Source: Riptortus pedestris
Taxonomy: Eukaryota > Arthropoda > Insecta > Hemiptera > Alydidae
NCBI GenBank assembly: GCA_019009955.1
Contig: CM032229.1
Coordinates: forward strand, 151,477,001-151,541,000
Reading direction: 5' to 3'
DNA length: 64,000 nucleotides
Part shown: piece after piece, positions 34,110 through 45,503 of the stretch
Layout of the letters: the number at the start of each line of letters is the position of its first letter
Numbering within the stretch: position 1 is the stretch's first letter
Program-made: the position numbers and the translations under genes
Notes under the pieces: generated by a model
The model's database searches: none
What the model was told of the DNA's origin: nothing
The model's input: only the letters and a program-made list of their open reading frames with translations

Positions 34110-34661
34110 TCCGTCACGCAGGGGCTGCGTAAACTAAGCAGATTTCCCACGTGAAGTTATAGAATAGAGAAATCTTTTTACGAGAGCCCAACAGCTATAG
34201 AAACAGCCGATCTAGCTTTTGGCGGAAACGAGTAGAACCGACCTTTCCGATCATCTTGTCCGTTACCTGTACACACTTAATTAAAATGCAAATATCTTGG
34301 TTAATATTCAAGATAGAGATTAATTGCATATAACAATACTTATAGTAAATTTAATTTGCAATAAGATTGGTTTTATACAATTTTTTGATCCGACGTATAG
34401 TAACGGAGATATTTCGAAATCCCCCCCCCCCCTCTAAACTGATCTTCCTTTTTACATGAAACAATTAAATACCGACTTTGGTGATGATTGAACAAAATTG
34501 CGGCCGCTAGAGTGTTAACAGACATATATATATAATTTTGAACGGACCAATTTTTCGTCATCTCCTGGGTAGGTTCGATGTACATTTGTAGAAATGTTTC
34601 GAAAATCACGTCATGAGTACGACCTCAATAGCTGATAGCCCTTAAGGGAAATCTGCTAAAA
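34110..34661 (+). mobile_element. Family H copy
   Basis: It starts TCCGTCACGCAGGGGCTGCG after an A9 run and has the inner motif AAGCAGATTTCCCACGTGAAG. The C-rich block is followed by a small deletion, and the TA tract is very short (34526-34534). It ends GATAGCCCTTAAGGGAAATC then TGCTAAAA. Confidence 0.8.
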
Positions 34662-34735
34662 TAATGTACCACAAGTGAATTAGTTCAGCATGTTACTGTT
34701 TCCTATATTTCAATTGTTACTTTTGTCTAGTAAGT

Positions 34736-34957
34736 TTGGGGGATCAGGTTAGCCATGTGAGCTAAGGGGTTGGGCTTAATATCATGCGGTAACCTAGAGC
34801 AGCGAGTTCGATTCCCGCCCGGACAATACGAAATTATTTAGAGACGAGCTCATTAAACGAAACCCTTAGCCCAACATGGCCAGAAATAAGTAGTAACCTA
34901 TAGGCAACCCTCCCCGATTAGCCTTAGTAGCACAAAGCCGATATTATTTAAAAAATA
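34736..34957 (+). mobile_element. SINE copy
   Basis: GGGGGATCAGGTTAGCCATG, the B-box-like GAGTTCGATTCCCGCCC and GATTAGCCTTAGTAGCACAA identify the family. The tail is degraded (GATATTATTTAAAAAATATT). Confidence 0.7.
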
Positions 34958-35293
34958 TTAATATTTCTAGTAGGGTTGAATGGCGTCTCCTTCGACGAAA
35001 TAGCATGTAGACAGATTAAACCTTAAATGTCATAAATGAAAGCAAATAAATAGAAAAACGTCATGGCAATTAACACAAATAAATTGCTATCAGAGTTTAT
35101 GCAAATTTATACTATATAAATGTTATTATTATGCTCATATAATTTTTTTTTGTAAATTTGGTGTCCCACACCGCTATAAATGTTTCCCATTATTGGAATG
35201 CTTTATAGTCCCCTATTATACTGGATCTATGCCTTTTTTAAGTTATTAGTTGCAGAGATTTCTCCCGTAACGCCGAACAGTAGAGGAACCAAT

Positions 35294-35532
35294 TGATCAG
35301 GATCAATAAAAAGGTCTTGTCCTCTACTAGTGTTGTAACTTATGCTAAGTGCACTTTCAGAGTCAGCGTTCCATCTCAGTGCCTGATTAGAGAATTAGAG
35401 ATCCACCCGGCGGGTTTGGTCCAGGCTACACTTCTCTTATCAGTCACTGATGATGGAACTCTGACTCTGAAAGTGCACTCTGCATAAATTAAAACGCTAG
35501 TAGAGGACGAGGCCTTTCTATTGATCCTGATT
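35294..35532. mobile_element. MITE-like element with about 85-bp inverted arms
   Basis: The left arm reads GATCAGGATCAATAAAAAGG, GTCCTCTACTAGTGTTG and GTGCACTTTCAGAGTCAGCG. The right arm is its reverse complement, ending CTATTGATCCTGATT. The centre of about 70 bp is unique. A partial copy of the same arm occurs at 52704, so it is a dispersed family. It has no coding capacity. Confidence 0.75.
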
Positions 35533-35611
35533 ATTAGTTACATTTTAGAGTTACTAAGGAGTAAAAGAAATCATTATAAGATCATATTTTTTTTTTGTGC
35601 TGAACTTATGA

Positions 35612-36516
35612 GGGTGAAACTGCAGCTATTGCTGTACTGTATTGCTGGTTGAAACTGCAGCTATTGATATACTGTATTGCTGGTTGAAACTGCAGCTATT
35701 GATATACTGTATTGCTGGTTGAAACTGCAGCTATTGCTATACTGTATTGCTGGTTGAAACTGCAGCTATTGCTATACTGTATTGCTGGTTGAAACTGCAG
35801 CTATTGATATACTGTATTGCTGGTTGAAACTGCAGCTATTGCTATACTGTATTGCTGGTTGAAACTGCAGCTATTGCTATACTGTATTGCTGGTTGAAAC
35901 TGCAGCTATTGCTATACTGTATTGCTGGTTGAAACTGCAGCTATTGATATACTGTATTGCTGGTTGAAACTGCAGCTATTGATATACTGTATTGCTGATT
36001 GAAACTCCAGCTATTGCTATACTGTATTGCTGGTTGAAACTGCAGCTATTGCTATACTGTATTGCTGGTTGAAACTGCAGCTATTGCTATACTGTATTGC
36101 TGGTTGAAACTGCAGCTATTGATATACTGTATTGCTGGTTGAAACTGCAGCTATTGATATACTGTATTGCTGGTTGAAACTGCAGCTATTGATATACTGC
36201 TATTGAAACTGCAGCTATTGATATACTGTATTGCTGGTTGAAACTGCAGCTATTGATATACTGTATTGCTGGTTGAAACTGCAGCTATTGATATACTGTA
36301 TTGCTGGTTGAAACTGCAGCTATTGATATACTGTATTGCTGGTTGAAACTGCAGCTATTGCTATACTGTATTGGTGGTTGAAACTGCAGCTATTGCTATA
36401 CTGTATTGCTGGTTGAAACTGCAGTTATTGCTATACTGTATTGCTGGTTGAAACTGCAGCTATTGCTATACTGTATTGCTGGTTGAAACTGCAGCTATTG
36501 CTATACTGTATTGCTG
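35612..36516 (+). repeat. 35-bp minisatellite, about 26 copies
   Basis: The unit is GAAACTGCAGCTATTG then ATATACTGTATTGCTGGTT, with an exact 35-bp period (for example 35651 and 35686). One position alternates A or C between units (TTGATATAC or TTGCTATAC). One unit near 36195 is shortened, and a few carry single changes. The unit is not a multiple of three in length. Confidence 0.95.
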
Positions 36517-36714
36517 CTGCTTCGCCTTAACTGATAAATTCTACTTAGTGACCGGAAGTAGAAAGTCTTCATTTTTAGAAAAAAAGACTTAACAAAATTT
36601 CTTCTTTAATTTTTTCCGACAGAAGCAATATTACCGAAGGTACTGAGCATTTTTCCATCTAAGTAAATCCCTACTCCAGAGGAGAGTAGCAATTAATAAA
36701 CAAAATGGCACAAG

Positions 36715-36718
<4 letters not shown>

Positions 36719-36771
<53 letters not shown>

Positions 36772-36777
36772 ATATAT
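36719..36777. repeat. (TA)n microsatellite
   Basis: About 59 bp of TA with one TTTA interruption, followed by CACACA. It is not inside a family H copy. Confidence 0.9.
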
Positions 36778-37059
36778 ACACACACAACAAATTTCTTAAT
36801 TCTATTGAGTCTTTATGATGGCACATTAATAAAGTGTAATTAGCTCAAAGTTACAATTGCTCTCTTATTAGTTTCAGGCATTGAGAAAACAAGTCATTTT
36901 GCTGACATCCTTTGCTACATTGTTGGCTTTCTCATTACCTGATATCCCGCAGTCAGAACGAACCCATATAAAAATATTTTATTTTATAATTACTTATCTA
37001 ACAATTATGAATTATTTTAGAGGTGGAAATTTCAAATATTCTAAATTATTATTAGTTAT

Positions 37060-37542
37060 TATTAAAAATGTTAGAGAACCAATTTTCTTAAACTATTCTT
37101 ACTCTCCAATTGTTGTTCTATACATTTACTCTTAGCTCAAATACAGGGCCTTTCAAAAAGAATGAACCTATTTCATTAAGCCATATCTTATTAACAGACA
37201 GTAATACAAGATTGCAATAAAGGCACATGTATTTAACCGGTGTTGAAGTTTTATGGTGTCATCATCATGTTCCATTTCCTGGATCGCTAGACAACGTGTT
37301 CTGCTGCAATGCTGGTATAAATCATCATAAAGCTTTGAAATCAGTTCATTCTTTTTGAATGACCCTGTATTTAGCGAGTTATTCGTACTTTCTTTTTTTC
37401 AGTCTTGCTTAAACCCCTCGAAAAACCCTATCGAATTTTGACTTAGAAATAGAGAATATAAGGGGAGATGACATTGCTATCGTGTCATTCTATCACATGG
37501 GAAATCTGCTTAATTTAAGTAGCCCCTGCGTGACGGACATTA
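37060..37542 (-). mobile_element. Family H-related fragment, reverse strand, split by a MITE
   Basis: The right end reads GGGAAATCTGCTTAATTTAA then GTAGCCCCTGCGTGACGGAC, the family H 5' terminus in reverse. The left part (37060-37140, with CTCCAATTGTTGTTCTATAC) matches the variant copy at about 50540. The mariner MITE at 37144-37367 sits between. Confidence 0.6.
37144..37367 (-). mobile_element. 224-bp mariner-type MITE
   Basis: It begins CAGGGCCTTTCAAAAAGAAT and ends ATTCTTTTTGAATGACCCTG, inverted copies flanked by TA on both sides (37142-37143 and 37368-37369). Inner blocks ACAGTAATACAAGATTGCAA and TTTAACCGGTGTTGAAGTTT are the reverse complement of the right end of the larger relic at 55938-56665. 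The other end matches that element's left end. It is therefore a deletion derivative of that family. Confidence 0.85.
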
Positions 37543-40229
37543 TTTATATCTGGGGTTAAAGAGCGAAATTTACAAGAAACTACCCAGTAGCAGGGGTTCT
37601 AAATATAATATTTCTGATTTTAGTACTTAGAGAACCTTCAAGGCGCTTAACGGTGAAATTATTACCTCATTAAAATATGACCGTCAAATAAATTAAAAAC
37701 ATTCCAAGGAACCTAATTGCTTGAAATTGTGCAAGAGAAAACGATAAATGTTATTATTATAATTTTCTTTTCTTTAAAAAAAGTGTTACTGTATTACCTA
37801 TTTTTTTTATTCCTTTACTGTTATTAATGACATTTAATAGGACATGTTCATGAGAATAATAACTATTCGTTAATTATCAGCTGGCAAAAGGAGGTGTTTT
37901 ATTTAAGCTGTACATCACAATGAAACAGACGTTACTTTCCAGTGGCTTTATCAGGTGAACAATCTGCCGGACCCAATGTCGAGCGTTAAGATCTTGAGAG
38001 AAAGCGAAAAGAGAACCGAAACGCCTTTTTGGAAGGGATCCTTTGTGGCTGCAGAAACCCACCATTAATTTCTTGTTGGGGAGGCCAGCCGAGCGCTTTC
38101 TACCGGTGAAAAATAGCAGCTAGCATCTTTTGTAAGGAGCCTGTGTATCGCCTTAGCGACCATCATCACTCATGGCTGGCACATCTTAAAGACTTGTACA
38201 ACTGCCTGATATTAGCTCGCATTGTAGATGATTGCCCGCTTAGGATAAGACTCTACACGGCCTATTCATCGGATGGTATTATGCCCGATGAACAGCTAAA
38301 AATTGGACTGTCTTCCACAGACGACAACTCCGGCCCGTTGACTGATAAGGAATGGCAACTTTCATTTTACTGAATAGACCGAGCCTATGTATCTTAATAA
38401 TGAGGCACATCCAAGCTGATGTTCTAAAATATTTTTTATATTTCTAACCATAGATGGGGAAAGGTGCAATTTCTGCATTACCTGGACATTTTTTGCTGAA
38501 TATCAACAAACCCTACAAATTAATTATATATAAAAACCTGGAAATTTTTCTTTAGGCGATTCAGTTTTTGACTACTCTTGAGAGATAAAAATAATATAAA
38601 CTTGTATATATCTTTTAGAAATTATCTGTGGCCACCGCTGAGTCCTGGCTTTTCTTATTTAATTCTCTTGTATTCAGTTTCCCTGGGCTACACTCCAGTT
38701 AAATGTTATAATTATAGAACGCTTTTAGTTATCTTTATCTATTATATTTACTATTTACCCTATATTTCTTTTTTTTGTTTTTCTTTATTATTATTGAACC
38801 CAAGAATTTGGATTTAATTATTTATTTAAAAGCCAGAATTGTTATTTGTTTATTTAATTTGTACAAGATATAAATCTTTAACAAATAAATATATATTCTA
38901 TTCTATTCAGTTTCCCTTTGAAAATAATTCCTGATGCTCTCAAATTATAAGCTATAATTCATTAATAAAATCGAAAATATTAGAAATGTGGATGCTCGTA
39001 GATTACTAAATATATTTAAATCACAAATTATAACTGAACCCGATAATAGAAGAAAATTACTTTAGTCCTCAAATAATTGTAGATTTTCATTTCATTTGTT
39101 CGGATGAAGTGTTAGAACTTTTCATAAATTGTATCTACTTTTAAACTATTTTTTCACCTGTAGAATGAATTAAAAGATATAATCCAATCAATATAATTTT
39201 AAACACATTTTTATTCAATAAATCTATAAATAGTAATAATAATTATTATAAAGAAAATATGCTTATTTTAAGCGAATTACTCCATTGATTTGTTAGTTTA
39301 GCATTTGTCGAACCTCATAGACATTTTTCAGGCTATAGGTATTGCATTTTTGATTTTATGGAATTTTCTTTTAATTTATTTTTAATTCAACCTATTCCTA
39401 AGCATATATAATTTTAAATCGACACACCTTCCTGTATCCTTTTTTTACCCCATGGTTTACATAGTAATACAATACTTTAAATGATGCCAACATAATGTAT
39501 AGTACTTGCATCTATAATTGTTTCTCAGTATTCCAGCTCTATTGTTGTCGAAGATCACTTTGAAAACATTCTTGCGGCGCGGAGCTCACGATGTTGCGCT
39601 GAGTGTATCTCGTGTTAAAAAGAAGGTCTTAAGTACCACAATAAGATGATGAATAATAATTGTCCGAGAGATCAAGACCTGTTTATCCGTTCCATTAATC
39701 AGGTAATGTAATTGCTACGCTCTCATTAACGACACACACAGATCGGACGCAGCTTTGATATATATCCTTTTGAAGCCAGTCCTTCGTCCTGGCTCTCTCC
39801 GGACTCGGCGAGGTCGCACGTGCTATTATTCATTTCAGAACTAAGGACTCACTAAGTAAAAGGGAAAATAAAAAATTATTCTCCTGCCTGGTGAGCGGGA
39901 ATTAAAAAAATAAAAAATAAACACCGTTTAAAGCTAACTCCGTGAGAGCTTGAAGCGGAGGATTAAGTAATCTCAATCTCTAACGGTTTACTGTAAATCA
40001 ATGTAAAAAGAGAGGAAATATCAGATAGACAGCTGGGAGCCTTGATTATCACGGCGTTCATTCATATTGGCCGTGTGAGGCACATCTTAATCATGATAAT
40101 AAGCATTAGTGATAATACCAAGTATAATAATTGGAAAACGATTCCAAAATGATATCATGAACGAATGACCTAAACTTAAAAGTATGATCTATATATCTCT
40201 ATGAAAACGTTTATTTTTAATTTTTTTTT
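37543..40229. other. No recognised gene
   Basis: Bases 37880-38380 are less AT-rich and include a plus-strand open frame (38143-38373) with no known motif. A CCTGATAAAGCCACTGGAAAG motif lies on the minus strand near 37930-37955. Bases 39560-39850 are another GC-richer patch without a coding signal. The rest is AT-rich. Confidence 0.4.
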
Positions 40230-40613
40230 ATTATTTATTTATTGGAGCTTCGCAGCTATGGCTATGTTCCTCTAAACAAAAGCTTCTTAACTCAAAAAAC
40301 TAAACAAAACTCAAATGAAAACAAAACAATACAAACAAATTAACAAAATTAAACAAAACAGAAATGGAACACAAAACATAAATGGTAAACATAACAGATG
40401 AGGAACAGAAACGTAAAAGAAACAGAAACCAGAAAGTGATCACAAAACAGACAGAAAACGCGAAAAACAGAGATTAAATCAAAACAGAAATGGGAAAGTA
40501 ATAGAAAAGCAATACAAAACCGAACTGGAAAGCAAAAAAAGAAATAGAACACAAAAGAAGAAATTAAAAACGAAAACTGAATGAAACAAAAAAACGGAAC
40601 TGGAACTCAAAAA
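40230..40613 (-). repeat. A-rich LINE-type 3' tail, reverse strand, left part
   Basis: TTATTTATTTATTGGAGCTT then CGCAGCTATGG is a LINE-like 3' end in reverse. It is followed by an A-rich, T-poor stretch of repeated AAACAGAAATGG-type phrases that resumes after the family H copy (41419-41640). A similar structure lies at 25605-25930. The long minus-strand open frame here is a product of the skewed composition. Confidence 0.45.
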
Positions 40614-41418
40614 AGTCCGTCACGCGGCGGCTGCGTAAACTAAGCAGATTTCCCATGTGAAGTTTTACAATAGAGAAATCTGCACACTGGTAACACAACA
40701 CCGCCGTGATTAAATACAAACGGTAATGAGAAATCTTTCAGTTAATTAAAATAAATTCCCAACTGAAACGGCTTCTGAATTGTAAGAATAATATATATTT
40801 TATATATATTAACTCAAATTTTAGTAGTCCAAGAACTAAAGAAGGGGGGGGGGCTGATGAACAGAACGTATTTGCATAAATCTCATAAAGTAACGGTTAG
40901 AAACGACAGGTAAGGTTAGAAGCTTCCCCCTAAGCCGAGTAGTTACGGAAACGGCCAACCTAATCCGAACTATACCTGACCACATACCATAAAAAAGCTA
41001 ATATCTCGGTTAATATACAAGAAAGAGAATAAATGGTATATAACAATACTTATAGTAAATTTAATTTGCAATAAGATTGGTTCTATACGATTTTTCGATC
41101 CGATGCATAATAACGGAGATATTTTGAATTTTCGAAAATCCTCCCTCTAAACCCTCCTCTCTCTAGTCCTATTTCAGCCATTAACGAACTTGATCTGTCT
41201 TTTTACATAAAACGGTAAATATCGAGTTTCGTAACGATCAAACAAAAATTGCGACCGCTAGAGCGTTAATAGACAAATATATTATATATATACATATATA
41301 ATTTTGAATGGACCTCATTTTCGTCATCTCCTGGGTAGACATTTGAAGATATTTTTCGAAAATCGCGTCATGAGTACGACCTCAATAGCTGATTTCCCTT
41401 AAGAGAAGTCTGCTAAAA
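40614..41418 (+). mobile_element. Family H-B copy inserted in the A-rich tail
   Basis: It starts AGTCCGTCACGCGGCGGCTG and carries the H-B 5' half (CACAACACCGCCGTGATTAA, TTTTAGTAGTCCAAGAACTA) and the common 3' half. The TA tract is short (41276-41300). It ends GATTTCCCTTAAGAGAAGTC then TGCTAAAAT. The same A-rich sequence is on both sides (GGAACTCAAAA before, GGAACTCAATAAAA after), so the insertion point is well defined. Confidence 0.8.
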
Positions 41419-41640
41419 TAAGAAGGAACTCAATAAAACAAGAATGGAAATCAAAAAAGAAAAATGGAACACAACAAAGAACAAAATAAAACAAACATTG
41501 GACAATAGGGAAATCATTAATAAAATATATAAATATTCAATAAATAAATGATTAAACCAATATTTAAAATAAAATTTATATATAAAATGAATAAAATAAA
41601 TTAAAAATTATTAAGGTTTAGGTAAAATATAAGTTGTTAC
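41419..41640 (-). repeat. A-rich LINE-type 3' tail, right part
   Basis: AATGGAAATCAAAAAAGAAA-type phrases continue the stretch interrupted at 40614. Confidence 0.4.
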
Positions 41641-41679
41641 AGGTGACTATTTACATAAAACTCTGTACCATGACGTCCA

Positions 41680-41866
41680 TGTTATGAAACGAAAGCTGAT
41701 CAAAACGGGTTATCTATAGGTTACCTCCTTTTTCTAACCAGGGTGGGATAAAGGATTTTATTTAATGTATTCACTACAAAATAAATTCCTATTTCAAACT
41801 CACACCTCTAGATTTACCAAGTACAATTAAAACCAACGCCTTAACTCACATGGCTATCCTGTGTCC
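41680..41866 (-). mobile_element. SINE copy, reverse strand, degraded
   Basis: AACGGGTTATCTATAGGTTA, CCAGGGTGGGATAAAGGATT and CTTAACTCACATGGCTATCC are the SINE body and head in reverse. The B box is eroded. Confidence 0.62.
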
Positions 41867-42445
41867 CAATTCTTAAAAGAATTCCTCGCTCAAATGATGC
41901 ATTGGATTCTATTTAATGTAGCTACGTATTATTTATTACACACTCATTTATGCAATTAGATTGAAAACAGGATTAGAATTGAACATGACATCATGAGAAG
42001 ATTGTAACACAATATCTAATACGCTATGTAACACAATATCCTAATATGCCTTAGGCGCTATGAATTTAATGGAACTAAGTACTTGCTGATCTCACGCATA
42101 TCAAGTAATCAAAGCCCTTCCTCGTTCAACATTCATTACTGAAGCCTCATATTTATATACTAGCTATCTTAACCGTCGTGGATGTGTTAATATAAAAAAA
42201 ATTGTGATAATATAATTATTGGATTATTTATTTTTTATAAAACATTCACTTAATTATGCACTAAATAATCCTGTAATTTTCATCAGTTACCACATAGGGA
42301 TGTCCTGAGACTATCATTATTTCGTTTTATATGTGAATGATATAATTCCTGTTAGACAATATGGTGGATTTAAGCTCACTCAAGAGATTAAAGAAATCAA
42401 AGTATGAACTTAAGTGACCTTAGCATGATAAAAAAAAATAAGAAA
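41867..42445. other. No recognised feature
   Basis: AT-rich, without coding or repeat signal. Confidence 0.45.
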
Positions 42446-42756
42446 AGTCCGTCACGGAGGGGCTGTGTAAACTAAGCAGATTTCCCACTTAAATTTATAC
42501 AATAGAGAAATATCCATACGAGTGCCGATTAGTTACGGAACGGCCGAACTAGCTTTCGGCGGGAACCATAGCTCGTCCGTTACACTTAATAAAATACAAA
42601 TATCTCGGTTAATATTCAAGACAGAGAATAAATATATATAACAATATTTATAGTAAATTAAGTTTCAATAAGATTGGTTCTATACAATTTTTCGACCCGA
42701 CGCGTCGAGTTTGGTGACGATTAAACAAAAATTGCGACCGCTAGAGTGTTAACAGG

Positions 42757-42811
<55 letters not shown>

Positions 42812-42840
42812 TTGAACGGACCTCAGTTTCGTCATCTCCT
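42446..42840 (+). mobile_element. Family H copy truncated at its 3' side by a LINE
   Basis: It starts AGTCCGTCACGGAGGGGCTG, has a large deletion across the C-rich block, a (TA)n tract at about 42763-42808, and GTTTTGAACGGACC then TCGTCATCTCCT. At about 42841 the LINE begins and the expected hairpin never appears, even beyond the LINE's 3' end. Confidence 0.72.
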
Positions 42841-42900
42841 AATGGAAGGTCATTTAAGCTTTACATGTCAAATGTAATGGGAATTCCATACCCTTAAGAG

Positions 42901-43735
42901 CCCATTTCATTTTATGAACTTCGATACGTCCTTGATAAATCAGAAAATACTAGCCCAGGAGAAGATGGGATTAGCAATGACATTTTAAAAAAGTTACCTA
43001 AATCTTCCCTGATCGTATTGCTTAAACTATTTAATAAATCATTTAACACAGGCGAATATCCTTCTTCATGGAAAGAATCATTAATTATACCTGTTATAAA
43101 ACCTAACAAGAAAGATCACACACCAGCAAATTCTCGCCCTATATCTCTAACTAATTGTATCTGTAAGTTATTTGAACGAATTATCAATAAAAGATTAATG
43201 TGGTTCATTGAGAAAAATGGACTAATATCTAATTTTCAATGTGGTTTTAAACCCAATCATTCCACAATGGACCATATTACAAAACTAGAGAATGATATCT
43301 TAAATGCTTTTCTTCTAAAAGAATCAACATTAGCAGTTGCTTTAGATATTCAAAAAGCATTTGATACATTGTGGCCAGGTACTATTTTATATACATTGAA
43401 CGAATGGAATGTTGGAGGAAAGATAATTACATTTGTTAATTTTTATTAACAAATAGGTCTTTTAAAGTTAAAGTAGGATCGACTGTCTCTAGACCGTTTA
43501 GCCAAGAACATGGAGTCATTTAGGGAGGCGTACTCAGTACAACATTATTTCTTATAGGCATTGATTCAGTGCGCTTCAGCATACCACCAGATATAAAATA
43601 TTCCCTCTTTGTGGACGATTTCTTCTTTTATATGTCATCATCAGATGTAAATCTTATACAAAATAACATGCAAAAAACAGTGAGATTATTAGAAAGATGG
43701 AGTAAATGGAACGGCCTAAAATTTTCCAATGAAAA
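42901..43735 (+). pseudogene. LINE reverse transcriptase domain, broken
   Basis: The frame from 42901 reads ISFYELRYVLDKSENTSPGE then DGISNDILKKLP, SRPISLTNCICKLFERII, FQCGFKPNHSTMDHI and VALDIQKAFDTLW. These are RT blocks 1-4 including the first catalytic Asp. A frame change and stop near 43449 follow. Further blocks survive in another frame: GGVLSTTLFLIGID and YSLFVDDFFFY, the FVDD form of the YADD catalytic box, then WSKWNGLKFSNEK. The last block is cut by the nested insertion. RT would copy the element's RNA at a nicked target. At least one frameshift and a stop inactivate it. Confidence 0.85.
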
Positions 43736-43737
43736 AT

Positions 43738-44760
43738 AAGATAGATAAGATAGATTGATAAAAATTCTGTATTTAAGTATAAACTTTTTACAGGGGGTCC
43801 GAATATTTACAAAAAAAAAATAAAATAAAAAAGAGAGAGAAAAAAAAGAAAGGAAAAAAAAAAAAAAAAAGGAGAAAAATTAAAACACATAGCTAGGTAC
43901 AATACTTCTCTAAAGTAATACATATAATATTGGTGATTATAAAATAAATAATTTGGCTATAATTAGTATATCAATAAACAAAGAATTACATTATAGTAAA
44001 AATAGCTTACTCAACATTGGGTGATCTTCAAATTTGATAAATAATTAATCTTAATTTAATAGAAACAAAAATAAAAATAAAGAATAAAGAAATAGAAAAA
44101 AATAAAATAAAATAAAAAAGAACATAAAATTTCATTAATCTGCTTATATTAAAGAAAAATAAATAAATAAAGAAAAAATAATAATATAATAAAATGAAAT
44201 TATAATAATAAGTAAATATAATAAAAATATATGTATAATAATAGACAAAATAAAGAGACAGTTCTTCTAAATCATCAATCAGTTCCGATAATATTAATTA
44301 TGAAAAATAAATAGATAAATAAAATATATAAATAATTATAATAATAAATGAAATATTTACAACTTGTGTTGGAAGTGATAAATCAATCAAACATTATGAA
44401 AGCTCGTACTTTAAGGGCGTTAATAACAAATTTATAGGTATCAAACGCCTTAGATTTGTCTTCTATTGTGAACAATTGCTTGAGCTGTCTATTTGGTGAA
44501 TCAGTAGGTTTAGTATGTTTGGAGATGTATGCATTTCTGATGTGGCTATACATAGGGCAGCGGAAGAAGAAATCCCGGTGGAGTGTTTCCTCTTCATACA
44601 GATTGCAAATGCTGCATAATTCCTCACAGTCAAGCTTGTATGCACTGCCGTTCCAATAAATTTTGAGAATCTTGTCCGATGAAAGTCTGCACTGTGCTAT
44701 GATTCTGGTAACGTGGATCTTGTTGATAAAAATGAGGTACTTCTCCACATCTTTGTTTAC
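43738..44760 (-). mobile_element. Nested 5'-truncated LINE, reverse strand, 12-bp target duplication
   Basis: CCAATGAAAAAT occurs at 43726-43737 and 44761-44772, immediately outside the insert. On the minus strand the insert starts inside a C-terminal coding region and ends in an AT-rich 3' UTR and a short ATCTATCTTATCTATCTT-type tail beside the left duplication. This is a classic truncated LINE insertion, and it is younger than the LINE it interrupts. Confidence 0.87.
44383..44760 (-). pseudogene. LINE ORF2 C-terminal end (zinc motif) in the nested element
   Basis: The minus strand is open to the stop at 44383 and reads IIAQCRLSSDKILKIYWNGS then CEELCSICNLYEEETLHRDF and FFRCPMYSHIRNAYI. C-x-x-C...E...H...F-x-C-P-x-Y-x-x-I-R is the usual ending of R1/CR1/Jockey-group LINE proteins. 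The in-frame ATG at 44775 lies in the host's target duplication and is not the element's own start. No RT domain remains. The fragment itself has no stop, so it is relatively fresh. Confidence 0.75.
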
Positions 44761-44772
44761 CCAATGAAAAAT

Positions 44773-45503
44773 CAAAATATATATTGTTTACAAAAAAAAG
44801 ACGTACCCCCTCACTAAATATTACATTGGAAAATACACCTTTAAAGCAGGTAAAAGAAATTAAATTTCTAGGTGCTATTTTTGACTCTAAATTAATATGG
44901 GTGCCTCATATAAAAGAACTCTATAATAAATCAAATAAAACATTGAATTTTTTGAAATTTCTTGGAAATAGCAAGTGGGGCGCTGACAGAAGTCTGATGC
45001 TAACCTTCTATAGATCTTTCACGCGCTCAATCCTAGATTATGGGTGTATAGCATACTCGTCTGCCAAACCCACAACTTTAAAAATGCTAGACACTATTCA
45101 TAATGCAGGAATTCGCCTCGCCACAGGAGCATTTAAATCCACTCCTGTTTTAAGCTTATGTGCTGAATCTGGTGAACCACCCTTAACTTATAGAAGACAA
45201 CTTCTAATTTCAAAATATGTCCTAAAAAGTATTTCATCAAATAGCCCATGTCTTAATTACATAAATAACCCTCTTTTTGAGACATACCAAAGAAATCCTA
45301 CAGCACAGAAACCCCTAGTAATCAGATACAAAGAAACATTTACTGACATACCTGAAATTCATATTTCAAACTACAGACAAAATGACTTTCCCCCTTGGGC
45401 ACTCAGTAATAAACTTGATATAAATATTCCCCTTTCTAAATACTCTAAAAAAGACCCCATTTCGACTACCGATATAAAAAAGAATTCCAGGCATACACAT
45501 TAG
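44773..45503 (+). pseudogene. LINE ORF2 post-RT region, continuation after the nested insertion
   Basis: The frame from 44784 (239 residues) reads VKEIKFLGAIFDSKLIWVPH, then KTLNFLKFLGNSKWGADR, RSILDYGCIAYSSAKPTTL, IHNAGIRLATGAFKSTPVLS and CAESGEPPLTYRRQLL. This is the thumb/connection region seen in arthropod LINEs that carry RNase H. It joins directly to the RT end WNGLKFSNEK at the target duplication once the insert is removed. The frame then ends at 45503 and RNase H follows in another frame. Confidence 0.85.

Noticed and set aside
35612..36516. CRISPR-like array (35-bp repeat)
   Set aside because: Units are directly tandem with no spacers, and the genome is eukaryotic. It is a minisatellite.
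38143..38373. Plus-strand frame of 76 residues in less AT-rich DNA
   Set aside because: No motif, no splice signals that I trust and no neighbour support. Left as unrecognised DNA.
40349..40552. Minus-strand frame rich in F, L, C and V
   Set aside because: It is a by-product of the A-rich, T-poor strand composition of the LINE-type tail.
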